Source: Anaeromyxobacter sp. (GTDB lineage: Bacteria > Myxococcota > Myxococcia > Myxococcales > Anaeromyxobacteraceae). From it: 53,672 nucleotides of DNA. The position numbers were made by a program, and so were the translations under genes. Positions within the stretch are counted from its first letter, which is position 1, and the number at the start of each line of letters is the position of its first letter. The stretch is taken from the NCBI GenBank assembly GCA_016718565.1, contig JADKCZ010000014.1, forward strand, positions 1 through 53,672, written 5' to 3'. A model generated the notes under the pieces. That model did no database searches. It saw only the letters and a list, made by a program, of their open reading frames with translations, and had not been told where the DNA came from. Below, in pieces: positions 34,209 to 42,983 of this stretch.

Positions 34209-36431
34209 CTACGCCTTGCTGGTTTCGGGCTTGGCACCCCGCCCCTTGTCTTCGCCGTAGTAGTACCCGTACCTGTAGTAGTAGGAGTACTGCCCGTACC
34301 GCTGGTCCTCGAGGTCCAGGTCGTTCAGCACGGCGCCGAACAACGGCGCCTTGACGTCCCGGAGTTGCCGAACGGCCTGGCGCGCCACCTCGCGCGAGGT
34401 CTTGCTGGCCTTCAGGACCAGCAGGGTCCCGTCGACGTGGGTGCCGATGACCACCGCGTCTGCCACCACGCCCACCGGCGGCGAGTCGATGATGACCCGG
34501 TCGAACGCACCGGCCATCTCGGTCACCAGCTTCTGGAAGGCCGCCGTATGGAGCAACTCGGCTGGGTTGGGTGGCACGGGCCCGCACGGGAGGACGAAGA
34601 GGTTCTCGATTCCGGTGGGCTTGGCCAACTCGAGGAGGCGGCCCTCGCCCAGGATCAGCGAGGACAGGCCGGCCTGGTTGCCGACGCCGAAGATCCGGTG
34701 GATGCGGGGGCGCCGCATGTCGGCGTCCACCAGCAGGACACGGTTCCCACTGCCGGCCATGGTGATGGCCAGCGAGGTGGCGGTGGTCGTCTTGCCTTCC
34801 TGCGGCCCGGAGGAGGTCACCAGGATGGTTCGGAGCGGCTTCTCCGGTGACATGAAGAGCAGGTTGGTCCGCACCGCCCGGAGGCACTCGGCCGCGGCCG
34901 ACTTCGGCTGGGTGTGCACGAACAGATCCTGCGGCGTGCCGTCCCTGGAGCGGGCGATGGTCGGCACGATTCCGAGGAAGGTCAGCCCGAGGTTCTCCTC
35001 GATCTGCGCCTGGCTGGTGATGGTGCGGTCGGCGTAGTCCGCCACGAAGGCCAGGGCCAGCCCGCCGAGGAGGCCAAGGAAGACCGCGAGCACGACGTTC
35101 TGCGTGACGTTTGGCCGGATGGGTCGGTTGGTGGCCCGCGCCCGGTCCAGGACGCGCACGTTGGACACCTGCAGCATCCCCGAGACCCCAGTGTCCTTGA
35201 GGCGCTTCAGCACCAGCTCGTAGAGCCGGGCGTTGTTGTCGTAGGTACGCTTCAGTTCCAGGTAGTCGCGCTCGTACTGGTTGAGGCCGAAGGCATCCGT
35301 CTTGGTCTCGTTGAGGAGCACCTGGAGGTTGCGCTCGGTCTTGACGACCTCTTGGTACTCCCGCCTGGCCGAGTCGAGGCTCAGCTTGATCTCATCCTTG
35401 AGCCCCTGCCGGGCCAGCTGCACCTTCTTGTCGCAGGCCTGGGTCTTGGGGTGCTCCTCCAGGTACTTGACCCGGAGATCGGCGCACTCCGACGTGGCCT
35501 CGAGGAAGCGGATCTTGAGCTGCTGGATGGCCGGGCTCGACGCCACCGGCTGCAGCGCCTCGATCTCGCCTTCCCCCTTCTCCACCGCTGCCCCAGCCGC
35601 TTCGATGGCGTCGTTTCGAGCCTGGAGCTCGGCCTTCCGAACACGCGCCTTTGTGAGGGCGTCATTGAAGGCGGTGAGGCGCTGCGAGACCATCGACTGC
35701 CGGTCCTCCCAGCTGGTGGCCACGATGTCGTGGCTCTTCTTGAACTCGAAGAGCGCCATGCCGCTCTGGTCGAGCTTCTTCTCCAGGTCGGCCAGCTGCT
35801 GCTCGAGCCACTCGGAGGCGTTTTGGGTGGTCACCGTCCTCACGGACAGGCTCTCGGCGATGTAGGAGTCGGCCACGGTGTTGGCCGCCAGGGCCGCGAA
35901 CTGGGGGTCGGCGGCCTCGTAGCGGATTCGCACCACCCGGGAGTCCTTGACCGGCTCGACCTTCAGGTTTCGCAGCAGGATGGTGACCGGATCCTTGCGC
36001 AGTCGGGCCTGCTCCTGGGCAGCCGGGTCCTTTATCTCGTCGACTGCCAGGAACGCCAGGTTGGTCGCGAGCTGGAGTTTGTCGACAACTCGCTGGCCCA
36101 CGGCCCGGCTGGTGAGGACCCTGTACTGGGTCTCGTAGTATTCGCGGCTGTACCAGTAGCCGCCGGTGCCGGCCTCCATGACGTCCTGCACCGACTCCTT
36201 GTCGAGCACCTTCGGGGCAGAGAGGTCGATGATGATGGTGCAGGTCGCGTCGAAGATCTTGGTTTGGCGTAGCGTGACGATGGCGGTGACGAGGACCGTG
36301 GCGACGAAGAACGGGAGCACCAGCCAGCGGCGGCGAACGATGGTTCGCCAGTATGCGTGCAGGTCGAAGGCATCCCGGCGCTCGCCGACTTGCGTCGAGG
36401 GCTCGGGCTGGTAGTTCCTGGTGTCGGTCAT
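34209..36431 (-). CDS. Polysaccharide co-polymerase / BY-kinase (Wzc/ExoP-like)
   Basis: 740 residues. A Wzz-type chain-length domain (about 15-110, helix RWLVLPFFVATVLVTAIVTL-like) leads to long coiled-coil segments (about 200-400). A second membrane helix follows (VVLAVFLGLLGGLALAFVAD). The cytoplasmic tyrosine-kinase domain starts near 500 with Walker A SSGPQEGKTTTATSLA (about 540), Walker A' LLVDADMRRPRIHR (about 565) and Walker B RVIIDSPPVG (about 645). The C-terminus has a tyrosine cluster, YGQYSYYYRYGYYYGEDKG, the autophosphorylation tail. It controls chain length and export of capsule or exopolysaccharide together with an outer-membrane Wza and phosphatase Wzb, neither of which is in this window. 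It is the first gene of the minus-strand operon. Confidence 0.95.
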   Translation of the reverse strand: MTDTRNYQPEPSTQVGERRDAFDLHAYWRTIVRRRWLVLPFFVATVLVTAIVTLRQTKIFDATCTIIIDLSAPKVLDKESVQDVMEAGTGGYWYSREYYETQYRVLTSRAVGQRVVDKLQLATNLAFLAVDEIKDPAAQEQARLRKDPVTILLRNLKVEPVKDSRVVRIRYEAADPQFAALAANTVADSYIAESLSVRTVTTQNASEWLEQQLADLEKKLDQSGMALFEFKKSHDIVATSWEDRQSMVSQRLTAFNDALTKARVRKAELQARNDAIEAAGAAVEKGEGEIEALQPVASSPAIQQLKIRFLEATSECADLRVKYLEEHPKTQACDKKVQLARQGLKDEIKLSLDSARREYQEVVKTERNLQVLLNETKTDAFGLNQYERDYLELKRTYDNNARLYELVLKRLKDTGVSGMLQVSNVRVLDRARATNRPIRPNVTQNVVLAVFLGLLGGLALAFVADYADRTITSQAQIEENLGLTFLGIVPTIARSRDGTPQDLFVHTQPKSAAAECLRAVRTNLLFMSPEKPLRTILVTSSGPQEGKTTTATSLAITMAGSGNRVLLVDADMRRPRIHRIFGVGNQAGLSSLILGEGRLLELAKPTGIENLFVLPCGPVPPNPAELLHTAAFQKLVTEMAGAFDRVIIDSPPVGVVADAVVIGTHVDGTLLVLKASKTSREVARQAVRQLRDVKAPLFGAVLNDLDLEDQRYGQYSYYYRYGYYYGEDKGRGAKPETSKA

Positions 36432-36655
36432 CTCGGTGCTCCACGTCGGCCGGCCGCGCTGCGCCTGCGCCAGAAGGGCCGGAATTCTAGGGGATTATCG
36501 GGGCGGAAGTCGAGCCGGCCTCCCGGCTATCGCCAAGGGACCTCAGGCGGCCGCCCAGGTCACGCGCGCTTGCTGCGGGTCCGGCGCTGTGACAGATTTC
36601 CGCCTTCCGCCGACGTACGAGAATGGGGGCCAGCCGACGCGAGCCGGCTGCTGAC
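36432..36655. promoter_or_regulatory. Divergent promoter region upstream of wzc-like and methyltransferase genes
   Basis: This 224-base gap between divergent operons should carry both promoters. On the minus strand GATAAT (plus 36494-36499) matches the -10 consensus at five of six positions, about 63 bases before the kinase ATG; no clear -35 is seen. On the plus strand nothing stands out. Confidence 0.35.
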
Positions 36656-37366
36656 ATGGCAACGCGAAAGAGCCTCAGACAGCGGCTGCGCGAGCGGCTC
36701 AACAACCAGTACGAGCGGGACCGCTTCGTTCATGCCCAGCTGGCGCAGCTTCCGGCTGGGACGCTGCTCCTCGACGCAGGTTGCGGCAGCCAGCGATACC
36801 GTCCGGCCTGCGCGCACCTGACCTACCGGACCCAGGACTTCGGCGCCTACTCGCGCGACGAGAAGGCCAACCTCGGCTCCCGGAAGGACGACAGCTGGCG
36901 CTACGAGTATGGGAAGCTCGACTACGTCGGCAACATCTGGCAGGTGGCGGAGAACGATGCCACCTTCGACGTCATCCTGTGCACCGAGGTGTTCGAGCAC
37001 ATCCCGCACCCGGTGGAGACCCTGAAGGAGTTCGGGCGGCTCCTCAAGCCGGGTGGGACCCTGATCCTGACGGCTCCCAGCAACTGCCTGCGACACCAGG
37101 ATCCCTACTTCTTCTTCAGCGGCTTCAGCGACCGCTGGTACCAGAAGTTCCTCCCGGAGAACGGCTTCGAGATCCAGCTGCTCGAGCCGGTGGGCGACTA
37201 CTACAGCTGGATGGGTGTCGAGCTGGCGCGCACCGCCGTCACACACTCGCTCCTCACCAAGCTCCTCCTGGCCCCCGCCTTCCTCTTCTACATGCTCAAG
37301 AGGAAGACCCAGCTCTCGGTCGACACGCTCTGCATGGGGTATCACGTCGTCGCCAGGCGCTCGTAG
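36656..37366 (+). CDS. Class I SAM-dependent methyltransferase
   Basis: 236 residues from ATG 36656; ATG 36623 in the same frame would add 11 residues, and neither has a strong ribosome binding site. Motif I is TLLLDAGCGSQRYRP, and FDVILCTEVFEHIPHP marks motif II. LKPGGTLILTAPS is motif III. The type is that of Methyltransf_11/UbiE-like enzymes. The C-terminal region (FLPENGFEIQLLEPVGDYYSW) resembles methyltransferases that decorate sugars or lipid-linked glycans. It begins the plus-strand operon ending at 42906 and probably methylates a polymer residue or caps a chain. Confidence 0.85.
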   Translation: MATRKSLRQRLRERLNNQYERDRFVHAQLAQLPAGTLLLDAGCGSQRYRPACAHLTYRTQDFGAYSRDEKANLGSRKDDSWRYEYGKLDYVGNIWQVAENDATFDVILCTEVFEHIPHPVETLKEFGRLLKPGGTLILTAPSNCLRHQDPYFFFSGFSDRWYQKFLPENGFEIQLLEPVGDYYSWMGVELARTAVTHSLLTKLLLAPAFLFYMLKRKTQLSVDTLCMGYHVVARRS

Positions 37367-37391
37367 GCTGGGCCCGGGAGGAAGGCCGTTC

Positions 37392-38165
37392 GTGACGACC
37401 GCGCTGCGCCGCCTCCACGCCACCTTTGGAACCTTCGGGCTCGACGGGCTTCGCTTGGTCCGCGCCGTGGCGGGGCTCCCCTGGTTCATGAGAGACGCGA
37501 TGCGGTATCGCCGGAGTGCCGCCGCCGGCCGGCTGCCGCTGCGTTGGGGCGGCCTCCGGCCGATGCTGGCCGACCGGTTCGAGAGCGCCGGCGTCGCCTC
37601 CGGGCAGTACTTCCACCAGGACCTCTGGGCGGCCCGGCAGGTATTCTCCGCCCGGCCGGCCCGGCACGTCGACGTCGGGTCACGGGTCGACGGCTTCGTG
37701 GCCCACCTGCTCACCTTCATGCCGGTCGAGGTGGTGGACGTCCGGCCCCTCGCCAGCGGCACCACGGGCCTCACCTTCGTGCAGGAGGACGCCACCGAGC
37801 TGCGGCGCTACGCCGATGCCTCCCTGGAGTCCGTCTCGAGCCTGCATGCGGTGGAGCACTTCGGCCTGGGTCGGTACGGAGACCCGGTGGACCCCTCGGC
37901 CTGCTTCCGCGCCATGGCGAGCCTGGCGCGCGTGCTGCGCCCCGGAGGGCGTCTGTATTTCTCCGTACCGGTGGGAGCCGAACGGCTCGAGTTCAACGCC
38001 CACCGCATCTTCGACCCCGCCACGGTGCTCGCCGAGTTCAGTTCGCTCCGGCTGATTGGCTTCAGCGCGGTGGACGACGCGGGGACCCTGGACGTCGCTG
38101 CTTCGCCGGACCGGTACCGATCGGCGCGCTACGCGTGCGGGCTCTTTGAGTTCACCAAGGACTAG
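37392..38165 (+). CDS. DUF268-like methyltransferase-fold protein
   Basis: 257 residues from GTG 37392, preceded by a strong GGGAGGAAGG ribosome binding site. RHVDVGSRVDGFVAHLLTF, VEVVDVRPL, SSLHAVEHFGLGRYGDPVD and LARVLRPGGRLYFSVPVG match the DUF268 family, a divergent SAM-methyltransferase-like fold. The glycine-rich motif is VGSRVDGF rather than the classical GxGxG, yet the D-x-R-x-L acidic strand and the LRPGG strand are intact. Members are often found in surface-glycan clusters; a role in sugar methylation is inferred, not shown. It is 25 bp from the upstream methyltransferase. Confidence 0.82.
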   Translation: MTTALRRLHATFGTFGLDGLRLVRAVAGLPWFMRDAMRYRRSAAAGRLPLRWGGLRPMLADRFESAGVASGQYFHQDLWAARQVFSARPARHVDVGSRVDGFVAHLLTFMPVEVVDVRPLASGTTGLTFVQEDATELRRYADASLESVSSLHAVEHFGLGRYGDPVDPSACFRAMASLARVLRPGGRLYFSVPVGAERLEFNAHRIFDPATVLAEFSSLRLIGFSAVDDAGTLDVAASPDRYRSARYACGLFEFTKD

Positions 38166-38191
38166 CCTCCCGGCGGCCGGCCGTCCCTTCC

Positions 38192-39217
38192 ATGACCAGC
38201 GACCCTTTCCAGCTGACGGTCTGCATTCCGACCTACAACCGGGCCGCCAAGCTGGCACGCTTGCTGGGGCTGCTCCGCGACCAGATCCTGGCGGGCGGCC
38301 TGGAGCGGCGGGTCATGATCCTGGTCAGCGACAACGCCTCCTCCGATGGCACCGGCGAGGCCCTGGCCTCCTTTGACGCAAGGGGAATCCGACTGGAGGC
38401 CATCCGGCAGCCGCGCAACCTCGGGTTCGACGGGAACATCTGGGAGCTCTACCGCCGCGCGACGACCCCCTACCTCTGGTACTTCTCCGACGATGACCTG
38501 CCGTACCAGGGCTGCGTGGCCACCGTGCTGTCCCGAATCCAAGCGTCGGGCCCGGCGCTCCTCCTGTTCTCCTTCGTCCAGCCACCGGGCACGACGCAGC
38601 GCCCGCTGGCCTCGCCCGACGCCGTCACCACCGTGACCGACCCGCGGCAGCAGGCCGAGATCGCCACCGCCTATCCAAAGCTCTCGATCTACGCCATGCG
38701 GCGGGTGGCCCCGACGCCGTCTCTCACCGAGCGCCTCGAGGGACTGGATGGTTCAGCGTACACCTTCGTCACCCTGGCGCTCGAGGCCCTCGCCGCGGGC
38801 GGCCACCTCGAGGTCCTGTCCGCGGCCCTGGCCGGCTGCGACGAGGAGTTCGAGCACATCCGCTTCCCGGCGCTCACCTGGAGCCAGTACACCCGCGTCT
38901 TCCAGCACCCCTTCATCGCCCGGTGGGCCCCGCACCTGGTGGAGTCCTCCCGACGACAGTCCTACCTGAGCCTGGTCTCGTTCCTCTGGGCCTGGCGACG
39001 CGGGACCCTGCAGGTGCAGGAGGATCTCCAGGCCGACTACTGGAAGGCCTTGCGTTCGCTGCCGCTCCGCTGGCGCTGGCTCCTCTCGGCGCGCCGCTCA
39101 CTGGTCCAGGCCGTCCTCCTCAAGGTCGCGCCGAGGCTGGGCCCACGAGCCGCCGGGTACCTGGGCAGGTCGACCCGCCGCTCCAACCCCATCGCCACGC
39201 ACCGAAGCGATCAGTGA
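38192..39217 (+). CDS. Glycosyltransferase family 2
   Basis: 341 residues, GT-A fold. LTVCIPTYNRAAKLARLL starts the nucleotide-binding domain; ILVSDNASSDGTGEAL and an YFSDDDLPYQG segment provide the D-x-D metal site. The C-terminal ~120 residues are more variable and hold aromatic-rich helices. It should transfer a sugar from a nucleotide donor in the cytoplasm during repeat-unit assembly. Its stop overlaps the flippase start (GTGA), so the two are translationally coupled. Donor and linkage are unknown. Confidence 0.92.
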   Translation: MTSDPFQLTVCIPTYNRAAKLARLLGLLRDQILAGGLERRVMILVSDNASSDGTGEALASFDARGIRLEAIRQPRNLGFDGNIWELYRRATTPYLWYFSDDDLPYQGCVATVLSRIQASGPALLLFSFVQPPGTTQRPLASPDAVTTVTDPRQQAEIATAYPKLSIYAMRRVAPTPSLTERLEGLDGSAYTFVTLALEALAAGGHLEVLSAALAGCDEEFEHIRFPALTWSQYTRVFQHPFIARWAPHLVESSRRQSYLSLVSFLWAWRRGTLQVQEDLQADYWKALRSLPLRWRWLLSARRSLVQAVLLKVAPRLGPRAAGYLGRSTRRSNPIATHRSDQ

Positions 39218-40779
39218 GCTTCTCCCTCACCCCGGTCCCCGCGCCTGGAGCCTCGCCACCGGTGAGCCGGCGGCAGGCCACCCGACTCAACCTGTTCTTC
39301 CAGTACGCCTCCATCGGGCTCACGGTCTTACAGGGCTTCGTCCTAGTCCCGTTCTACCTGCGGTACATCGACGGGGCGACCTACGGCGCCTGGCTCGCTT
39401 CCGGCAACATCGTCGCCTGGCTGGCAGTGGTGGACCCTGGCTTTGGGGCGGTGCTGCAGCAGCGCGTGGCGCGCTTCCTCGGTGAGGGCTCGTCGCGGCA
39501 GCTCGGCGACGCGGTGGGAACCGGTGTCACCCTCAGCCTGGCCATCGCCGGGCTGGTCGCCGCCGCCGGGCTGGCCTTGGCCCCCTGGGTACCGGAGCTG
39601 ACCGGGTCTGCCGGTGGTTCGGGCCCCGAGCTCACCAGGGCCTTTGCGCTGTCCTGCGCCGCGGAGGCCGTGCTGCTGGTGGACCTCGCGGTCGCCGCCG
39701 TGCTGGTGGGCCTCATGAAGCGCATGGTCTGGACCGGCGTCAGCTACCTCGCCGGCACGCTCCTCGGCGTGGTGGCGACCGTGGTCCTGCTGGTGGGTGG
39801 CTTTGGCCTCTCCAGCATCCCGCTTGGACTGCTGCTGCGCTCGGTGCTCCTGCTCCTCTCCCATGGCGCGCTGCTCGCCCACGTCCTGCGCAGGGACCTG
39901 CGGGTCGCCCCTCGGTTCACCAGCGCGGAGTTCCGCAGCGTCATGAGCCTCTCCGCCTTCACCTGGGCCGCCCGCCTGGCCACCAGCCTGATGGGGAACG
40001 TCGACGCTCTGCTGGTGTCGCGGTACTTCGGCCCGGCGCAGGTGACGGCCTACGTCCTGACCAAGCGGGCCAGCGAGGTGCTGGCCATGGTCGTGACCAG
40101 GGTCGGCGCTGCTTTCGCCCCGGCGATGGCCCACGCCTGGGGCGCAGGGGGCGGCGAGTCCCTCCGCCTCATCGCGCTGCGGCTCCTTCGGCTCGCCACC
40201 TGGGCGAGCCTCTTCGGGCTGGCCGGATACGCCGCGCTGAACCGGGAGTTCATGGGTCTCTGGGTCGGCCCCCAGCTATACGGGGGGCTGGTCCTGACCG
40301 TGCTGCTCGGCCTGGCCGCTGCCGTGCTCTCGGTGGAGTCGATCGCATCGTCCATCCTGTTCTCCGTCGGAGGGGCGCGGGCCTCCTCAGCCGCCACGGC
40401 GACGTCCGCGGTCGGGCGCTTCGTGGCTGCATTGGGACTCCTCGCCGCAGGGGGCGGGGCCTGGTCAGTCCCCCTGGCGGCGGCAGCCGTGTCCCTGAGC
40501 GTGACCCTTGGGATGATCCTGCCGATACTGAGCCGTACACTGGGCTCCCAGGCGCGGGGCTTCGCGCTTGACCTTCTGAAGTCAGGCGCACAGGCGCTGC
40601 CGATGGTGGCGCTCGGTCTCGTATGGGCGAGGTGGTTTGCGCCACTCGCCGGCGGGAGTTGGCTCGGCTTCGCCTTCGGCGCCGCCGCGCTGAGCACCGC
40701 CCTCGTCAGCCTGCTGGCAGCCTCATGCGGTTCCTTCAGGTCCGAGGTGCGGCGGGCCGCCACCTGGCTTCAACCATGA
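39214..40779 (+). CDS. Wzx-type polysaccharide flippase (MATE/MVF superfamily)
   Basis: 521 residues from GTG 39214. About 12-14 hydrophobic segments follow a short N-terminal tail. LNLFFQYASIGLTVLQGF and VPFYLRYIDGATYGAWLASG are typical of the first two helices of Wzx/RfbX proteins, and GLWVGPQLYGG and a central MGNVDALLVSRYFGPAQV segment fit the family. It moves the undecaprenyl-linked repeat unit across the inner membrane. The pathway therefore is Wzx/Wzy-dependent, consistent with the Wzy-like and Wzc-like genes on the other strand. Confidence 0.9.
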   Translation: MSFSLTPVPAPGASPPVSRRQATRLNLFFQYASIGLTVLQGFVLVPFYLRYIDGATYGAWLASGNIVAWLAVVDPGFGAVLQQRVARFLGEGSSRQLGDAVGTGVTLSLAIAGLVAAAGLALAPWVPELTGSAGGSGPELTRAFALSCAAEAVLLVDLAVAAVLVGLMKRMVWTGVSYLAGTLLGVVATVVLLVGGFGLSSIPLGLLLRSVLLLLSHGALLAHVLRRDLRVAPRFTSAEFRSVMSLSAFTWAARLATSLMGNVDALLVSRYFGPAQVTAYVLTKRASEVLAMVVTRVGAAFAPAMAHAWGAGGGESLRLIALRLLRLATWASLFGLAGYAALNREFMGLWVGPQLYGGLVLTVLLGLAAAVLSVESIASSILFSVGGARASSAATATSAVGRFVAALGLLAAGGGAWSVPLAAAAVSLSVTLGMILPILSRTLGSQARGFALDLLKSGAQALPMVALGLVWARWFAPLAGGSWLGFAFGAAALSTALVSLLAASCGSFRSEVRRAATWLQP

Positions 40780-40872
40780 GAGCGCATTCGCACAACCAAC
40801 GCGCAACGGGGCCCACCAGGCAGGCGCTTGCTGTGCAGCGTCGATTGCGAGGCATCCACTCTGCGGGACACA

Positions 40873-42906
40873 ATGATTGCCTATCGACCAGACATTGACG
40901 GCCTTCGAGCAATAGCCGTCCTTTCCGTTCTTGTCTTCCACGCCTTTCCTGCCATAGGGCCAGGGGGGTTCGTTGGCGTCGACGTCTTCTTTGTCATTTC
41001 TGGCTACCTGATTACCGGCATCATTCTTAAGGGTCTGGGTGCTGGCACCTTCCGCATTCGAGATTTCTACGAACGCCGAGTTCGGCGAATTTTCCCGGCC
41101 CTGGCAGTCCTGCTAGCATTCGTCCTGGTTGTTGGCTGGTTCACGTCGATGCCGGCTGACTTCGCTGCGCTTGGGAAGCACACCGCAGCAGGCGCCCTGT
41201 TCGCCTCCAACGTCGCGGCCTTGCTCGAGGCTGGGTATTTCGACGCCGGCGCCGAGGCGAAGCCTCTCCTCCATCTTTGGTCGCTGGGCATCGAGGAGCA
41301 GTTCTATCTGCTCTGGCCGATCTTCCTCATGGTGCTGGTTCGCAAGACAAATCGGCCGGTGTTGGCCGTGGTCGGCGCTGCGCTCCTGTCTTTCCTTGGA
41401 AGTTGCTGGCTCTCATGGGCCAGCCCGGATGTCGCCTATTACCTCCCGTTTACCCGCTTCTGGGAACTGCTGGTCGGGAGCTTGCTCTCGATGTACCGCC
41501 TTTCTGCTCACGCTGGCGTTTCACCCATTCCCTTGGTGGGGAACATTCGGCGCGGGCTAAGTGAGGCCTTGGCCGTCAGCGGTTTGGTAGCCATCGCGGT
41601 CGCATCCGTTGCTCTGGACGGCTCGGTCCCTTTTCCTGGATTCGCCGCACTTCTACCAGTTCTGGGTGCGGCCGCCGTCATTGCCACCGGCCCGGACGGA
41701 TGGGTCCATCGGAAACTTCTCAGCCAGCGCTTCCTGGTCCTCGTTGGGCTGATCAGTTATCCCCTCTATCTATGGCACTGGCCGCTACTTGTCTTTGCCA
41801 GGGGCCTGGATCCTCGACTGGCGCAGCACTTCAATGACAGGCTCCTTCGCCTGTCTGTCTTGGCGCTGTCGGTTGGTGCCGCCTGGGCCACCTATCGGCT
41901 GGTAGAGGAGCGGGCCAGGAGGGCGCGTGGCACAATGGCCGTCTTTGCCTTGTGCGCTGCAGTAGGGGTGCTCGGTACACTGGGAGCACTGGTTTCGGCT
42001 AGCGGTGGGGTTCCGGGTCGTTACAATTCGACCCAGCTGGCCATTGACTCGACGGCCGAGAGCTTCGCGCTCGGACACAAGGCTCTGTATCGGGAGGGCC
42101 GCTGCTTCCTGACGGGCTCTCAGCGGGCAAAGGACTTCGCTCAGGAGTGCTTTGGTGCCGATGGTTTGGGCGCGCTTGGCCAGTCCCACCTCGTCTTGTG
42201 GGGCGACTCCCACGCGGCGCACTTGCTGCCGGGGATGAGGGACTTGGCGTACTCCAGTGGACTCGTGCTCGCCCAGTTCACCACTGCGAACTGCCCACCC
42301 ATTCTCGGATACGATTCAACGATTCGCCCGCAGTGCGCCGCGACCAACAATCAGGTTCTAACCCTCATTGCGGCCGCACGACCCAGCGTTGTCGTTCTGG
42401 CTGCCGCCTGGCCCTCCTACCCCCTGGAAGGCCTCGGCGAATCCGTTGCTCGCCTCAAGGAGGCTGGCGTCGCGCTCGTCGTGCTCGTCGGCCCGGTTGC
42501 CATGTTCGCGGACTCGCAGCCAAGGCTGCTCTTCAGAGCTGCCGGGAATGGCCATGTGCCTGCCCAGCTGTTCACGCCGCTGCTGGTGGATTTGCGGAGA
42601 ATCGACCGGGAGCTACGAGCCCAAGCTCGGGAGGCAGGTGCCGAGTATGCATCGCCACTCGATGTCTCCTGTACCGCCGACACCTGCCTCGTCGCGTTGG
42701 ACGGCCGGGCCGAAAACCTGATGGCATGGGACTCCAGCCACCTCACGCAGGTGGGCGCAAAGTACATAGTCGATAGATGTATCGCCGGTTGGGTCGAGGG
42801 GTGGAAGTCCGGGGCAAGGCGACCGGTCACCCCTCAAACAACTGGGTCCCCGATTGACGTCGATACGGTGCCCCAAACGCCCTCCGAGGGGCAACCAGCT
42901 CCATAG
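40873..42906 (+). CDS. OafA/YrhL-type acyltransferase with SGNH domain
   Basis: 677 residues from ATG 40873. The N-terminal ~370 residues are the ten-helix acyltransferase-3 domain: YRPDIDGLRAIAVLSVLVFH, GFVGVDVFFVISGYLITG and LLHLWSLGIEEQFYLLWP. The C-terminal ~290 residues are a periplasmic SGNH domain with LVLWGDSHAAHLLPGM (Ser nucleophile in GDS) and WDSSHLTQVGAKY (Asp/His pair). Such fused enzymes O-acetylate lipopolysaccharide or capsule sugars after export. Codon use is clearly more A/T-rich than in surrounding genes, pointing to recent horizontal acquisition. The 93-bp gap upstream shows no terminator. Confidence 0.93.
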   Translation: MIAYRPDIDGLRAIAVLSVLVFHAFPAIGPGGFVGVDVFFVISGYLITGIILKGLGAGTFRIRDFYERRVRRIFPALAVLLAFVLVVGWFTSMPADFAALGKHTAAGALFASNVAALLEAGYFDAGAEAKPLLHLWSLGIEEQFYLLWPIFLMVLVRKTNRPVLAVVGAALLSFLGSCWLSWASPDVAYYLPFTRFWELLVGSLLSMYRLSAHAGVSPIPLVGNIRRGLSEALAVSGLVAIAVASVALDGSVPFPGFAALLPVLGAAAVIATGPDGWVHRKLLSQRFLVLVGLISYPLYLWHWPLLVFARGLDPRLAQHFNDRLLRLSVLALSVGAAWATYRLVEERARRARGTMAVFALCAAVGVLGTLGALVSASGGVPGRYNSTQLAIDSTAESFALGHKALYREGRCFLTGSQRAKDFAQECFGADGLGALGQSHLVLWGDSHAAHLLPGMRDLAYSSGLVLAQFTTANCPPILGYDSTIRPQCAATNNQVLTLIAAARPSVVVLAAAWPSYPLEGLGESVARLKEAGVALVVLVGPVAMFADSQPRLLFRAAGNGHVPAQLFTPLLVDLRRIDRELRAQAREAGAEYASPLDVSCTADTCLVALDGRAENLMAWDSSHLTQVGAKYIVDRCIAGWVEGWKSGARRPVTPQTTGSPIDVDTVPQTPSEGQPAP

Positions 42907-42983
42907 CAGCTGCGCCTGCCAGGCACCGCGCCAGCAGGGCCGGATTGCCTAAGCCCTTGTCTTTGGCCGCCGTGCGCCCGTCG

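Noticed and set aside
36623..36655. Longer N-terminus for the methyltransferase from ATG 36623
   Set aside because: It adds only a non-conserved 11-residue tail without a better ribosome binding site; kept as an alternative, not as the main call.
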